DNA of 15,032 nucleotides from Cenarchaeum sp. (GCA_007570915.1 RKSK01000175.1:1-15032), one strand, 5' to 3'. Shown: positions 4,507 through 11,801, counted from the first letter of the stretch. Translations and numbers: made by a program. The notes: generated from the sequence alone by a model not told the origin.

Positions 4507-5586
4507 CTACTGGAAGGGGTCTATGAACGGGCAGTTGACTATGTGGTCAGAGTCCATCGGGCGCGCGATCTCGCTGCTTATCTTGCCCTCCGTCCTCATG
4601 GCCTGTATGTCGCCGATCGTCTCAAGCAGGCGAGCGTCTTGCTCGTCCTCCCACGTGACCAGGTGTATGCGCCACATTGGCGAATAGCCCGCGTCATCCG
4701 TGGTCGCCTGGGCGATGCCCGGCTGGTAGCCGAGCGGCCCGGGGCCCTTGAGTCCGTTGGTGAACTGGAACAGGTCAACTGCTGCCGAATTTGCGATGAG
4801 GCTCGCCGACGTTGGGGTGTGAGGCACGCCCATCTTCTCGGCCGCTCCGGCCGGCGTGGCGTCAGTCACGATGTAGTATATCGTGCGCCCGTCCGGCCCC
4901 CAGCCCCTGTGCGCGACAAACGTCACGGTCATGGCGTCGGTGTCGATCTCGGTCACTTGGCCGCCCCCATAGGGCGTCTTGTCGTTGATCTCGGACTCGT
5001 TCACCATGAGCTGTCCGCCGGGCCACATGACGTGAGGCATGTTGATCACGACATCAAGCTCGCTGAGCGTGACCTCGCCGGCCTCTTCTGCGGCCATGAT
5101 CTCTGCCTCGGACATTAGCACCCTTGGCGTCGTGTCCTCGTTCCATGTGACATGCGTGTGCATTGTGAGGGCGCTGTACGTGTCGGGCATAGCCGGCGTG
5201 GACGTAAAGACCTCGCCCTGGAACCCGTGCACTCCGTCACCCTCCATGCCATTTGTGAACATGTAGGTCTGCGAGAGCGCGGCGTCGGGGGCGTTGGCCA
5301 GCGGCGGAGAGAGCTCAACGGTCCAGCCCTGGCTCTCCGAGATTATCTCGGCGTGGGTCGGGTCGCTAGAGTCAGTTATGACAAAGTACACGCTCTCGCC
5401 GTCAAAGTAGCCCTCGTGCAGCGGCAGCGTCGCCGGCACGCTTGCGCGCGACAGCAGCAGCTTTGCGTACCCGTGGTCCTTCATGTGTCCCATGCGGTCG
5501 CCGTCCTTCATCATCTTGTCGCCTTCCATGCGGTCGCCGTCCTTCATCATCTTGTCGCCTTCCATGCGGTCGCCGTCCTTCATCAT
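4507..5586 (-). CDS. Duplicated-domain thaumarchaeal protein (DUF7482-like) lacking its signal peptide
   Basis: The 359-residue product begins with a Met/Lys/Asp-rich repeat (residues 1-38) and has two homologous halves. Half one runs about 50-190, with VYFVITD, MFTNG, GFQG and HVTWNED. Half two runs about 218-354, with IYYIVTD, QFTNG, GYQPG, HLVTWEDE and a final HIVNCPF. I recall closely similar proteins in Nitrosopumilus-like archaea that carry an N-terminal signal peptide before a comparable Met/Lys linker, so an extracellular or cell-surface place is expected; a metal role is suggested by the Met and His content only. Here no hydrophobic leader precedes the repeat: the frame runs upstream into unrelated Pro/Ala/Gly codons and then into the helicase stop at 5642. 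No TATA box lies in that 55-base gap. The 5' end is probably lost. Confidence 0.8.
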   Translation of the reverse strand: MMKDGDRMEGDKMMKDGDRMEGDKMMKDGDRMGHMKDHGYAKLLLSRASVPATLPLHEGYFDGESVYFVITDSSDPTHAEIISESQGWTVELSPPLANAPDAALSQTYMFTNGMEGDGVHGFQGEVFTSTPAMPDTYSALTMHTHVTWNEDTTPRVLMSEAEIMAAEEAGEVTLSELDVVINMPHVMWPGGQLMVNESEINDKTPYGGGQVTEIDTDAMTVTFVAHRGWGPDGRTIYYIVTDATPAGAAEKMGVPHTPTSASLIANSAAVDLFQFTNGLKGPGPLGYQPGIAQATTDDAGYSPMWRIHLVTWEDEQDARLLETIGDIQAMRTEGKISSEIARPMDSDHIVNCPFIDPFQ

Positions 5587-5589
5587 CTT
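5491..5589. repeat. 36-bp tandem repeat, 2.75 copies, inside the coding region
   Basis: Units begin at 5491, 5527 and 5563 and are identical over their length, the last ending at 5589. On the minus strand each full unit encodes the 12 residues MEGDKMMKDGDR. Because 36 is a multiple of 3, copy-number change keeps the frame, so the Met/Asp linker length can vary between strains. Confidence 0.9.
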
Positions 5590-5641
5590 TCCACATGGGG
5601 GCGCGCGAGGCCCCCAGGCGGCTCCCGGGCACCCGCTGGCG

Positions 5642-7363
5642 CTATCTAGAGCGCAGCATGTCCTGGATCTGGGCCAGGATGAGCTGGGCCTTTTCCTTGT
5701 TCTCAAAGGTCTGGGCCTCGCCGTCGATTATGGCGTCAATCTCGTAGCTCTTGTTGACGAGTATGTCCGCGACGTGCTCGTCCAGGGTACGGTTGCCGAT
5801 GAGGTAGTAGGCAAAGACCGTGTTCTTTTGGCCGATGCGGTGGAGGCGGTCCTCGGCCTGCTGGTGGACCGCGGGGCTCCAGTCGAGCTCGGCAAATATG
5901 ACATAGCGGGCCTTGCTCAAGTTGATGCCGACGTTGCCGGCCCGCAGGCCGGCGATCATGAGGTCTGACTGGCCCTCCTGGAACGAGTCTATGTTCTCCT
6001 GCCTCACCCTATCGGACTGGCCGCCTATGACCGTCCTCGGCTCGAACTCGGCGAGCTTTTCGTTGAGGAGCTTGTGGATGGACTTGTGGTGGCAGAACAC
6101 CACGACGCTCTCCTCTATCTCCATGATGTTCTGGACAAAGTTGATGACGTGCGGCATCTTTGCGAGGCCCGCGACCTGGCGCTCGCTCTGGATCGCGCGC
6201 TGGTATGACGAGTACTTGTCTAGCGACGTCTTTGACTCGAGCTCCTCCTCCTTGAGGCGGTCCCATATCTTGCGCAGCTCGCGCCGGTAATAGTCAATGT
6301 CGGCGTCAATGTACTCCTGGTGGCGAACCTTGTCCTGCAGGTCCTTGAGAACCTCGCTCTTTTTCCTGCGCAGCATGACGTGCTTGTGGAGCTTTTCGCG
6401 CAAGAGCCTGCGCTTTTTCTCCAGCACAAGGGACTTGCCCCGCTGGTTCACATAACAGAAGTACTGGCAAAACTCCGAATAGCTGCCGAGCAGGCCGGGG
6501 CTTAGGACGTCGACTATGGGCCAAATCTCCGAGCCGTGGTTGTATATTGGGGTGCCCGAGAGGCCGATCCTGTGCTCGAGGGACGGCATTGCCGATATCT
6601 TTCGTATTGCCGAGTGCTTTTTTGTCGTCTTTGAGCGCATGTGGTGAACCTCGTCGCAGACGAGCGTCTTGAGATTTACCTTCAAAAAGTCCGGGACGCG
6701 CTTTTCTAGAAGCTCATAGTTGATTATGTAAAAGTCGCTCTTTTCGAGCTTTTTGCGCCTGCCCCGGCGTATGAGCCTTGACCCGGGCGACTCCGAGTCG
6801 ACCAGGCGCCCGTTCTTGCTGCGTCTCTTGAGGAACTTTTCGATCTCGCGCTCCCAGTTCTTGAGGGTCACAAGGGGCGCCACGACGAGGACGGGAAACG
6901 CGTTCTTTTCGGTGGCAATGTAGGCGAGCGTCTGCACGGTCTTGCCGAGTCCCATCTCGTCGGCAAGTAGCGCGTTGCCGTTGGACTTTATCAAAAAGTC
7001 AAGGCCCTCGCGCTGGAAGCCGAGGAGCTTGCCGCGGAACTGCTGGCCGGGGGTGGCCTTTGAGAGCCTCTCTATGGGGGCCGTCTTCTGCGTGCCCGGC
7101 ATGGCTGCCTTGCCGGCCATGCGCTGCCAGGCCGACTTTGACCTGACCTCGAGCTGGCAGTGGCCAACTATCTGCTTTATGCGCTCGACGTTCTCGGGCT
7201 TGTCCGGCACGATGACCTCGTCTGGCCCATCGCCGTACCACGACTGCGGGATTAGCTGCGATGCCATGCCCACGGCGCGGCTTCCCGTGAGCTTCCAGCT
7301 CCATGCGTTGGAGTACTTGTCCATGACATACTCTAGCTCTCCTGCGCTGCCCGTCTCAATCAC
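5642..7363 (-). CDS. SNF2-family DNA-dependent ATPase (SMARCAL1/HepA-like)
   Basis: This 573-residue protein has both RecA lobes. Motif I is ADEMGLGKT (134-142), motif II DEVH (237-240) and motif III GLSGTP (267-272). In the second lobe GNVGINL and the arginine-finger motif QAEDRLHRIGQ stand near the C-terminus. The first 110 residues lack helicase motifs and may act as a DNA-binding pre-domain. Such ATPases remodel DNA-protein complexes or anneal and reverse forks using ATP; they do not usually unwind DNA (family knowledge). The start is GTG at 7363, because a TATA-like element (7392-7399) would start transcription about 5 bases before it. A ten-base tandem array lies just upstream of this promoter. 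The duplicated-domain gene follows 55 bases after its stop. Confidence 0.93.
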   Translation of the reverse strand: MIETGSAGELEYVMDKYSNAWSWKLTGSRAVGMASQLIPQSWYGDGPDEVIVPDKPENVERIKQIVGHCQLEVRSKSAWQRMAGKAAMPGTQKTAPIERLSKATPGQQFRGKLLGFQREGLDFLIKSNGNALLADEMGLGKTVQTLAYIATEKNAFPVLVVAPLVTLKNWEREIEKFLKRRSKNGRLVDSESPGSRLIRRGRRKKLEKSDFYIINYELLEKRVPDFLKVNLKTLVCDEVHHMRSKTTKKHSAIRKISAMPSLEHRIGLSGTPIYNHGSEIWPIVDVLSPGLLGSYSEFCQYFCYVNQRGKSLVLEKKRRLLREKLHKHVMLRRKKSEVLKDLQDKVRHQEYIDADIDYYRRELRKIWDRLKEEELESKTSLDKYSSYQRAIQSERQVAGLAKMPHVINFVQNIMEIEESVVVFCHHKSIHKLLNEKLAEFEPRTVIGGQSDRVRQENIDSFQEGQSDLMIAGLRAGNVGINLSKARYVIFAELDWSPAVHQQAEDRLHRIGQKNTVFAYYLIGNRTLDEHVADILVNKSYEIDAIIDGEAQTFENKEKAQLILAQIQDMLRSR

Positions 7364-7391
7364 CTGATTTAGGCGGCGATCAACCTAGGTG

Positions 7392-7399
7392 TTTATGAA
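7392..7399 (-). promoter_or_regulatory. Probable TATA box of the SNF2 gene
   Basis: TTCATAAA on the minus strand is centred about 32 bases before the GTG start, giving a near-leaderless transcript. It lies between the gene and the ten-base repeat array. Confidence 0.45.
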
Positions 7400-7426
7400 C
7401 CTTGTCGCCGGGGGCCGATCCCGGCG

Positions 7427-7525
7427 GGCGTGGCTAGGCGTGGCTAGGCGTGGCTAGGCGTGGCTAGGCGTGGCTAGGCGTGGCTAGGCGTGGCTAGGCG
7501 TGGCTAGGCGTGGCTAGGCGTGGCT
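7427..7525. repeat. Ten-base tandem array (TGGCTAGGCG), nine full copies plus partial ends
   Basis: Nine perfect copies run from 7431 to 7520, with GGCG before and TGGCT after. The 10-base period is close to one turn of B-DNA, so every unit shows the same face. Each unit contains CTAG. The array sits in the 271-base gap between the divergent SNF2 and secreted-protein genes, about 30 bases upstream of the SNF2 TATA element. The rest of this gap holds the two promoters and no gene that I can see. Confidence 0.95.
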
Positions 7526-7587
7526 TGTTAATCTTTGCCCGCCCCCACGCGGGGACAAGCTCAACTATTCGCAGACCGGCCCTGAAA

Positions 7588-7594
7588 TTTAATA
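7588..7594 (+). promoter_or_regulatory. TATA box and ribosome-binding site of the secreted coiled-coil protein
   Basis: TTTAATA predicts a transcript start near 7618, which is beyond the ATG at 7608 and so argues against that start. The GTG at 7635 then has a leader of about 17 bases with the purine-rich GAGGGGGG (7623-7630) 4 bases before it, a plausible Shine-Dalgarno sequence. Confidence 0.5.
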
Positions 7595-7634
7595 GACATG
7601 GGGGGTTATGGGCGGGCGGGCCGAGGGGGGAGCC

Positions 7635-8786
7635 GTGAGGCCCAACAAGGAGACCCTGGCCGTGGCCGTCCTGGCCCCGCTGGCCGCCCTTGCCCCCCTG
7701 GCCACGGGGGGCGCCGAGGCCACCCTCTGGGACCTCCTCATATACGCCGACGTCACGGGGAACGTGGCGTACGGCGGGCCCATGACCGTGGCCGGCTCGG
7801 TGACAAACCACGCCGGATGGCCCGTCACCGGCGCGGCCGTCACGGTGAGGGCCGGCTCGGAGGCCCTAGAGGCCACAAGCGCGCCGGACGGGACGTTCGA
7901 GGTGACCATGGCCAGGGTGGACATGATACCTGGCCTGCACTCGGTGCAGATGCGCGCTGGCACCGGCGACGGCCGGCTCGGCATGGCGAGCATGGAGGTC
8001 CCCGTCTCCGGCGAGGTGAGCGCGTCGGCCCACACCGCGCGCCTCCTCTCAAGCGAGCACGCTCTGCGCTACCTTGCGGCCGACGCGTCTGACTTTGGGG
8101 ACGACCCGATCGGGGCAAAGATGTACGAGCACTACCAGGGGCTGCAGAGGAGGCTCCTGGCCGAGCGCGCAGCAGAGGTGGCCATGCGCGAAAAGAGGGC
8201 AGAGCTCGAGGGCGTGCATGCGTCAGCCGAGGCGCACCTTGCCGCGGAGCTGGCCCGCGAGGCGCACGGGGACGGCACGTTTGGCGGGTATGCGCGCGAG
8301 GTTCGCGTGGACGGCCTCGACAGGGAGATCCGCCCCACGATCGTCGCGCAGCTTGACCACACCCTGGAGGCGTACAGGGCCGGCAAGGAGGCCATGCAGA
8401 CCGTGCTGAACCGCGGCGGAACCATGGCCGAGGCGATAGCCGCGCGCAACGCAGTGGGCTCCGTCCCGCGCAGCGCCATGGAGGCGCTGCTTCCAGACGC
8501 GGCGTTTGACATAGACGACTATCCGTGGGCCGACGCGCACATGAGGGAGCCGGCCGCGGGGGCCGGCGCGGGCGGCGCGGGGGCCGGCGTGGACGCGCCC
8601 GGCGCGCCCGCGTCAAACTCGACTGCGGCGGCGCCCAGCTCCACGAGCGCCGCGGGGGCCGCGCCGGGCCCGCCGGCCGTTCCCGTGGCGGACGTGGGGC
8701 AGGGCGTCACGACGCTCTACAGGTCAGTCGACGGCGAGCTCGTCAGGCATGTGCACAACGGGACGCACTGGGTGCCGTCGGGGTAG
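7635..8786 (+). CDS. Secreted protein with an Ig-like domain and a coiled coil
   Basis: From the GTG at 7635 the product has 383 residues and a textbook signal peptide: RPNK, a hydrophobic core VAVLAPLAALAPLA, then a small-residue region near 24-29. Residues about 36-126 look like a beta-sandwich with an adaptable-repeat pattern (VAGSVTNHAGWPVTGAAVTV, then a DGTFEV turn), as in carboxypeptidase-regulatory or invasin-type folds. A charged helix rich in Glu, Arg and Ala (about 163-210) should form a coiled coil, and a Gly/Ala/Pro/Ser linker (305-350) precedes a short C-terminal piece. No cell-wall sorting signal is evident. It may be a surface or envelope protein; I do not recognise the family. 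It precedes the Dpp-type permeases but they have their own promoter. Confidence 0.75.
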   Translation: MRPNKETLAVAVLAPLAALAPLATGGAEATLWDLLIYADVTGNVAYGGPMTVAGSVTNHAGWPVTGAAVTVRAGSEALEATSAPDGTFEVTMARVDMIPGLHSVQMRAGTGDGRLGMASMEVPVSGEVSASAHTARLLSSEHALRYLAADASDFGDDPIGAKMYEHYQGLQRRLLAERAAEVAMREKRAELEGVHASAEAHLAAELAREAHGDGTFGGYAREVRVDGLDREIRPTIVAQLDHTLEAYRAGKEAMQTVLNRGGTMAEAIAARNAVGSVPRSAMEALLPDAAFDIDDYPWADAHMREPAAGAGAGGAGAGVDAPGAPASNSTAAAPSSTSAAGAAPGPPAVPVADVGQGVTTLYRSVDGELVRHVHNGTHWVPSG

Positions 8787-8807
8787 GCGCGCGCCCCCGG
8801 TAAATCG

Positions 8808-8814
8808 TTATATT
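8808..8814 (+). promoter_or_regulatory. TATA box of the dppBC permease genes
   Basis: TTATATT is centred 27 bases before the ATG at 8838, giving a leaderless mRNA. Confidence 0.7.
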
Positions 8815-8837
8815 CTGCCGCCCGCGGCGGCGCGCGC

Positions 8838-9890
8838 ATGCGCCTCGTGCGCTATGCGCTGACGCGCTCGCTTGCCATGCTCGGCGTCCTGTTTGCGACG
8901 CTCTTTGTCACCGTGGTCCTTGTCGGCTCGGGCATGGACGACATACTCGGGAGGTCCGTGGCCTACCACGTGCGCGCCGGGATCGCCGCGGATCCCGCGC
9001 TTGCCGCCTCGTTTGCCGGCCCCGATGAGCTCGAGGCGCACATTGCCTCCCTGGTCGCCGAGCGCGAGAGGGAGATCGGCCTTGACAGGCCGTGGTGGTC
9101 GCCTGAGCGCATCGCCTCCTCGATGTGGCGCATACTCGCGCTCGACTTTGGGCGCGCGCACTTTTTGGCCTCGGACACGGGATCGACGGAGGTCGCCGAC
9201 ATACTCGCCGAGCGCCTCCCAAAGACGGTCCTCCTGTTCACGAGCGCGACTGCGGCAATATCGGCCATAGGCGTGGTCCACGGGGCCATGGCGAGCAGCC
9301 GCGCGCGCTCGGCGGCCGACCGCCTGACGTCGGCGTTTGCCGTGATAAGCTCGAGCTTTCCGGTCTGGTGGGTGGGCCTGCTGATGATATTCGCCTTCTC
9401 GTTTGCGTGGCAGGTCTTTCCCCCGCGCGCGACGCCGGACGTGCCGCCGGGCGACCCATCGTACGCCGCGTCGCTCCTCTACCACATGGCCCTCCCGCTC
9501 CTGACCATCGTCCTGGTCGGGTTTGGCTCGTGGTCCTACCTTGTGCGCAACTTTATGGTCGGCGTCCTGCAGGAGGACCACATCGCCGCAAGGCGCGCGA
9601 TCGGCGTGCGCGAGAGGAGGGTCGTCTACTCGCACGCGCTGCGCAACGCCGCGCCCCCCATAGTCACCGTCATGGCCCTGAGCCTGTCGGGGTCGCTGGG
9701 CGGCGCGATAATAACAGAGGCCGTCTTTGACTGGCCCGGCATGGGCCGCCTCTACTTTGAGGCGGTCCTCGCGATGGACCTGCCCGTGATAATAGGCGCG
9801 ACGTACGTGCTAACGGCCTTTTTCCTGGCCAGCGTGCTCGCCGCCGACCTGCTGTACATGCGCCTCGACCCGCGGACCGCGGCGCGATGA
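8838..9890 (+). CDS. dppB: DppB-type ABC transporter permease
   Basis: The 350-residue membrane protein has the layout of peptide/nickel ABC permeases of the DppB/OppB family: a first helix at about 8-30, an extracytoplasmic region (about 31-125), then five hydrophobic segments. The cytoplasmic EAA loop, IAARRAIGVRERRVVYSHALRNAAPP (about 249-274), docks on the ATPase. The family exports nothing but imports peptides, or related solutes, with a binding protein and two ATPases, none of which is in this window. The ATG at 8838 fits the TATA box. The stop overlaps the next start as ATGA (9887-9890), so DppB and DppC are translationally coupled. The protein looks intact, whereas its partner does not. 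Confidence 0.9.
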   Translation: MRLVRYALTRSLAMLGVLFATLFVTVVLVGSGMDDILGRSVAYHVRAGIAADPALAASFAGPDELEAHIASLVAEREREIGLDRPWWSPERIASSMWRILALDFGRAHFLASDTGSTEVADILAERLPKTVLLFTSATAAISAIGVVHGAMASSRARSAADRLTSAFAVISSSFPVWWVGLLMIFAFSFAWQVFPPRATPDVPPGDPSYAASLLYHMALPLLTIVLVGFGSWSYLVRNFMVGVLQEDHIAARRAIGVRERRVVYSHALRNAAPPIVTVMALSLSGSLGGAIITEAVFDWPGMGRLYFEAVLAMDLPVIIGATYVLTAFFLASVLAADLLYMRLDPRTAAR

Positions 9891-10531
9891 GCCGCCGGCG
9901 CGCCTCGATGGGCGGCGAGGTCCTGGCAAGCCGCATGGGAAGGGCGGGGGTCGGCATACTCGCCGCGCTGGTCTCGCTCTCGGCGGCGGCGCTGGCCTCG
10001 GGCATGGGCGAGTCGATAAGGGAGTGGAACGACCCCGCCGCGTGGCTCGCGCTGCCGCGCTCGGCGGTCCCCGCGTGGGCAAACGTCGGGCCGGACAGGC
10101 TCGCCGAGCACACCATAGTGGACGGGGCCATATCGGGCTCGGGGGCCCACTCGGTGGCGTCGCACCACCTCGACGTGCGGGCCGGCGCGGTCCCGCCGGG
10201 CCTCATGCTAGAGTACGCCGCGCGCTACTCGGGCGCGGCCCTCCTCGAGCTGCACGCCGTGCGCCCCGACGGCGAGCGCCTCGCCATCGCGTCGATCGCG
10301 CTTGCGCGCTCGGACGGGGAATCCGAGCGCCAGGGGCGCGTCTTTTTGGCCGACGAGTCGGTCAGGAGGACCGTCGAGATGCGCGCCGGCGGCGCCGGCG
10401 CGGCCGAGGCGATCTTTGGGGGCGGGGGCGCCGGCGCGCTTGCCGGCAGGTACGCCGTGACCGCCTCGCTCCACGGGCCCGGTACGCGCTGCCCGCGCTG
10501 CCGTTCCTCGTCATACTCGCCGTCACTCTGA
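9887..10531 (+). CDS. dppC: DppC-type ABC permease, N-terminal fragment (frame broken)
   Basis: The fragment has 214 codons. Residues about 20-40 form a membrane helix, and 44-198 form an external domain (WNDPAAWLALP, then LELHAVRPDGERL). I recall such an insert in thaumarchaeal DppC between the first helix and the permease core. The reading frame then changes: from about 10481 the frame encodes unrelated Arg/Cys/Ser residues and ends at 10531, while the permease core continues one frame away. The expected middle of the core (a GTD-type motif, two membrane helices) is missing, so this is an out-of-frame deletion, not a simple base error. Start ATG 9887 overlaps the dppB stop. Alone it could not form a transporter. 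Confidence 0.75.
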   Translation: MSRRRASMGGEVLASRMGRAGVGILAALVSLSAAALASGMGESIREWNDPAAWLALPRSAVPAWANVGPDRLAEHTIVDGAISGSGAHSVASHHLDVRAGAVPPGLMLEYAARYSGAALLELHAVRPDGERLAIASIALARSDGESERQGRVFLADESVRRTVEMRAGGAGAAEAIFGGGGAGALAGRYAVTASLHGPGTRCPRCRSSSYSPSL

Positions 10532-10971
10532 GCAGCAGCATATTTGTCATGGTCGCGTTTCTCGTCATGTTTGGGTGGGTCGCAGTCGCAAAGGTCTCAA
10601 GGAGCATGGCCCTGCAGGCCAGGGCGCGCGGGTACGTCGAGGCGTCAAGGCTCATGGGCCAGCGCGACACCAGGACGATACTTCGCCACGTCATGCCGCA
10701 GCTCCTCCCGTACGCGCTTGCGAGCATCGCGATATCCGTGCCGGCGGCCATAACGACGGAGGCGGGCCTGAGCTTTTTGGGCCTCGGCGACCCCGAGTAC
10801 CCGACGTGGGGCCAGATGCTGCGCGACGCGAGCCTGCACGGGGCAGCCGCGCGCGGCCTCTGGTGGTGGGTCGTGCCGCCGGGCCTGATGATCGCCGTGA
10901 CGGGCCTCGCGTTTGTCTTTATCGGCGGGTCGCTGGACGCCGCGGTCAACCCGAGGATGCGCCGCGCCTAG
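10483..10971 (+). pseudogene. dppC: DppC-type ABC permease, C-terminal half (out of frame with the N-terminus)
   Basis: Codons from 10483 encode YALPALPFLVILAV, then further membrane segments and the EAA loop ARARGYVEASRLMGQRDTRTI. The domain ends FIGGSLDAAVNPRMRR. This is the latter half of a DppC core. Nothing marks a start codon near 10483, so this half is either unexpressed or read by internal initiation. The stop TAG shares CTAG (10968-10971) with the convergent gene, showing that the 3' end of the locus is intact. If the deletion is an assembly fault, the two parts would join into one gene about 80-90 codons longer. Confidence 0.75.
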
Positions 10972-11303
10972 CCCCTGCCAAACTCGCGTATGGCCTCAAG
11001 CGTGGGGCCGGCCAGCTTTACGGTGTAGGCGGCCGCGAGGTTGTTGCCGTCGCGCTCCTCGGCGGCTCCCTCGAGGGCCTCGGCGAAGGACGTCTTGTCG
11101 CGCCCGCGCGAGTACTCGCCGCCGGCCTCCTTTATGCAGAGCGGGAACTTTTTGAGCGCCACGCCGCGCGAGAGGAGGTGCGCGATGAACTCCTTGTACG
11201 CGCCGACGTCATGCCACTCGCGCGAGCGCTCGCCGCAGAGGGCGATCCACGTGTCGATCGTGTTCTGGTATATGGCCCTGTCGCGGAGCGCCTCTAGGAG
11301 CAC
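10968..11303 (-). CDS. Hypothetical protein, 111 aa
   Basis: I do not recognise this protein. It is soluble and largely helical, rich in Ala, Glu and Arg with two cysteines (residues 23 and 56). No membrane helix or metal motif is visible. The GTG start at 11303 is supported by a GAGGGGG element on the minus strand that overlaps the upstream gene's TGA stop and lies about 7 bases before it. The gene is therefore the second of a two-gene operon with the membrane zinc-ribbon gene. Its stop overlaps the dppC stop in CTAG. Other frames on the plus strand here are long but show no family features. Confidence 0.65.
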   Translation of the reverse strand: MLLEALRDRAIYQNTIDTWIALCGERSREWHDVGAYKEFIAHLLSRGVALKKFPLCIKEAGGEYSRGRDKTSFAEALEGAAEERDGNNLAAAYTVKLAGPTLEAIREFGRG

Positions 11304-11316
11304 GGGCCGCGCCCCC

Positions 11317-11637
11317 TCAAAAGTGCGCGCTCGTCGCGCTAGAGCCGCACACGGGGCACGTGCGCCCCTTGTAGACCTTGCCGCACCTCATGCACGAGAA
11401 CTTGGCCGACTCGGTCTCGCGGTTCATGCCAAAGAGGCCGCCGCCAAACCCCGATCCCGAGCCGCCCCCGCCGCGCAGCTGGCCCATGTAGCGCCTGCGG
11501 AGCAGCAGCGGAAAGACGATGAATATCGCCAGCGCCACGCCGAGGCCATAGGGGAACGGCAGGACCATCTGCAGGCCTATCGATATCCCCAGCGAGACAA
11601 AGAGGAAGACAAGGTAGTGCCTGTATGCGAACGCCAC
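11317..11637 (-). CDS. Two-helix membrane protein with a C-terminal zinc ribbon
   Basis: From the GTG at 11637 the product is 106 residues. Two membrane helices (about 6-25 and 29-47) are followed by RRRYMG, a Gly-rich flexible linker (56-70) and a zinc ribbon with C82-x2-C85 and C94-x2-C97 (CMRCGKVYKGRTCPVCGS). The positive charges after helix two suggest that the ribbon is cytoplasmic. The frame stays open far upstream, but the GTG lies about 27 bases after a minus-strand TATA box and removes a shapeless basic extension, so it is preferred. Membrane zinc ribbons of this sort are common in archaea with unknown roles; the following gene is cotranscribed. Confidence 0.75.
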   Translation of the reverse strand: MAFAYRHYLVFLFVSLGISIGLQMVLPFPYGLGVALAIFIVFPLLLRRRYMGQLRGGGGSGSGFGGGLFGMNRETESAKFSCMRCGKVYKGRTCPVCGSSATSAHF

Positions 11638-11659
11638 GCGGGCGCGCCGGAGGGCTCTA

Positions 11660-11667
11660 CATATAAC
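11660..11667 (-). promoter_or_regulatory. TATA box of the membrane zinc-ribbon operon
   Basis: GTTATATG on the minus strand is centred about 27 bases before the GTG at 11637; it decides that start. Confidence 0.65.
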
Positions 11668-11769
11668 ACTTTGCGGGTTTGGCCGGCGCGGGAGGCCGCC
11701 CGGGCCCGCGTGAGGCCCCCTGGCGCGGCATGCCCCCCGGGGGCGCCGGCGGCCCGCGCGGCCCAAGCG

Positions 11770-11777
11770 TTATATTT
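11770..11777 (+). promoter_or_regulatory. TATA box of the mqnE-like gene
   Basis: TTATATTT is centred about 28 bases before the ATG at 11802. The same promoter would be the only visible one for the ATPase-nuclease genes downstream. Confidence 0.7.
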
Positions 11778-11801
11778 GCCCGGCCCCCGCGCCGGCCCAC
11801 G

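Noticed and set aside
5491..5589. CRISPR array from 36-base units
   Set aside because: Units are directly joined with no spacers, and are in frame within a coding sequence.
5642..7363. True unwinding helicase of a restriction system
   Set aside because: The motif set (DEVH, SGTP, QAEDRLHRIGQ) fits SNF2 ATPases of chromatin-remodelling or fork-annealing type, and no methylase or specificity gene is nearby.
7427..7525. CRISPR array
   Set aside because: Ten-base units with no spacers and no cas genes nearby; a simple tandem repeat.
7840..8616. 258-codon minus-strand frame opposite the secreted protein
   Set aside because: Composition is almost only Arg, Pro, Ala and Ser; typical of a shadow frame in high-G+C DNA.
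8808..9635. 275-codon minus-strand frame opposite dppB
   Set aside because: An antisense frame kept open by high G+C; Arg/His/Asp-rich without any family features, while the plus strand is a clear permease.
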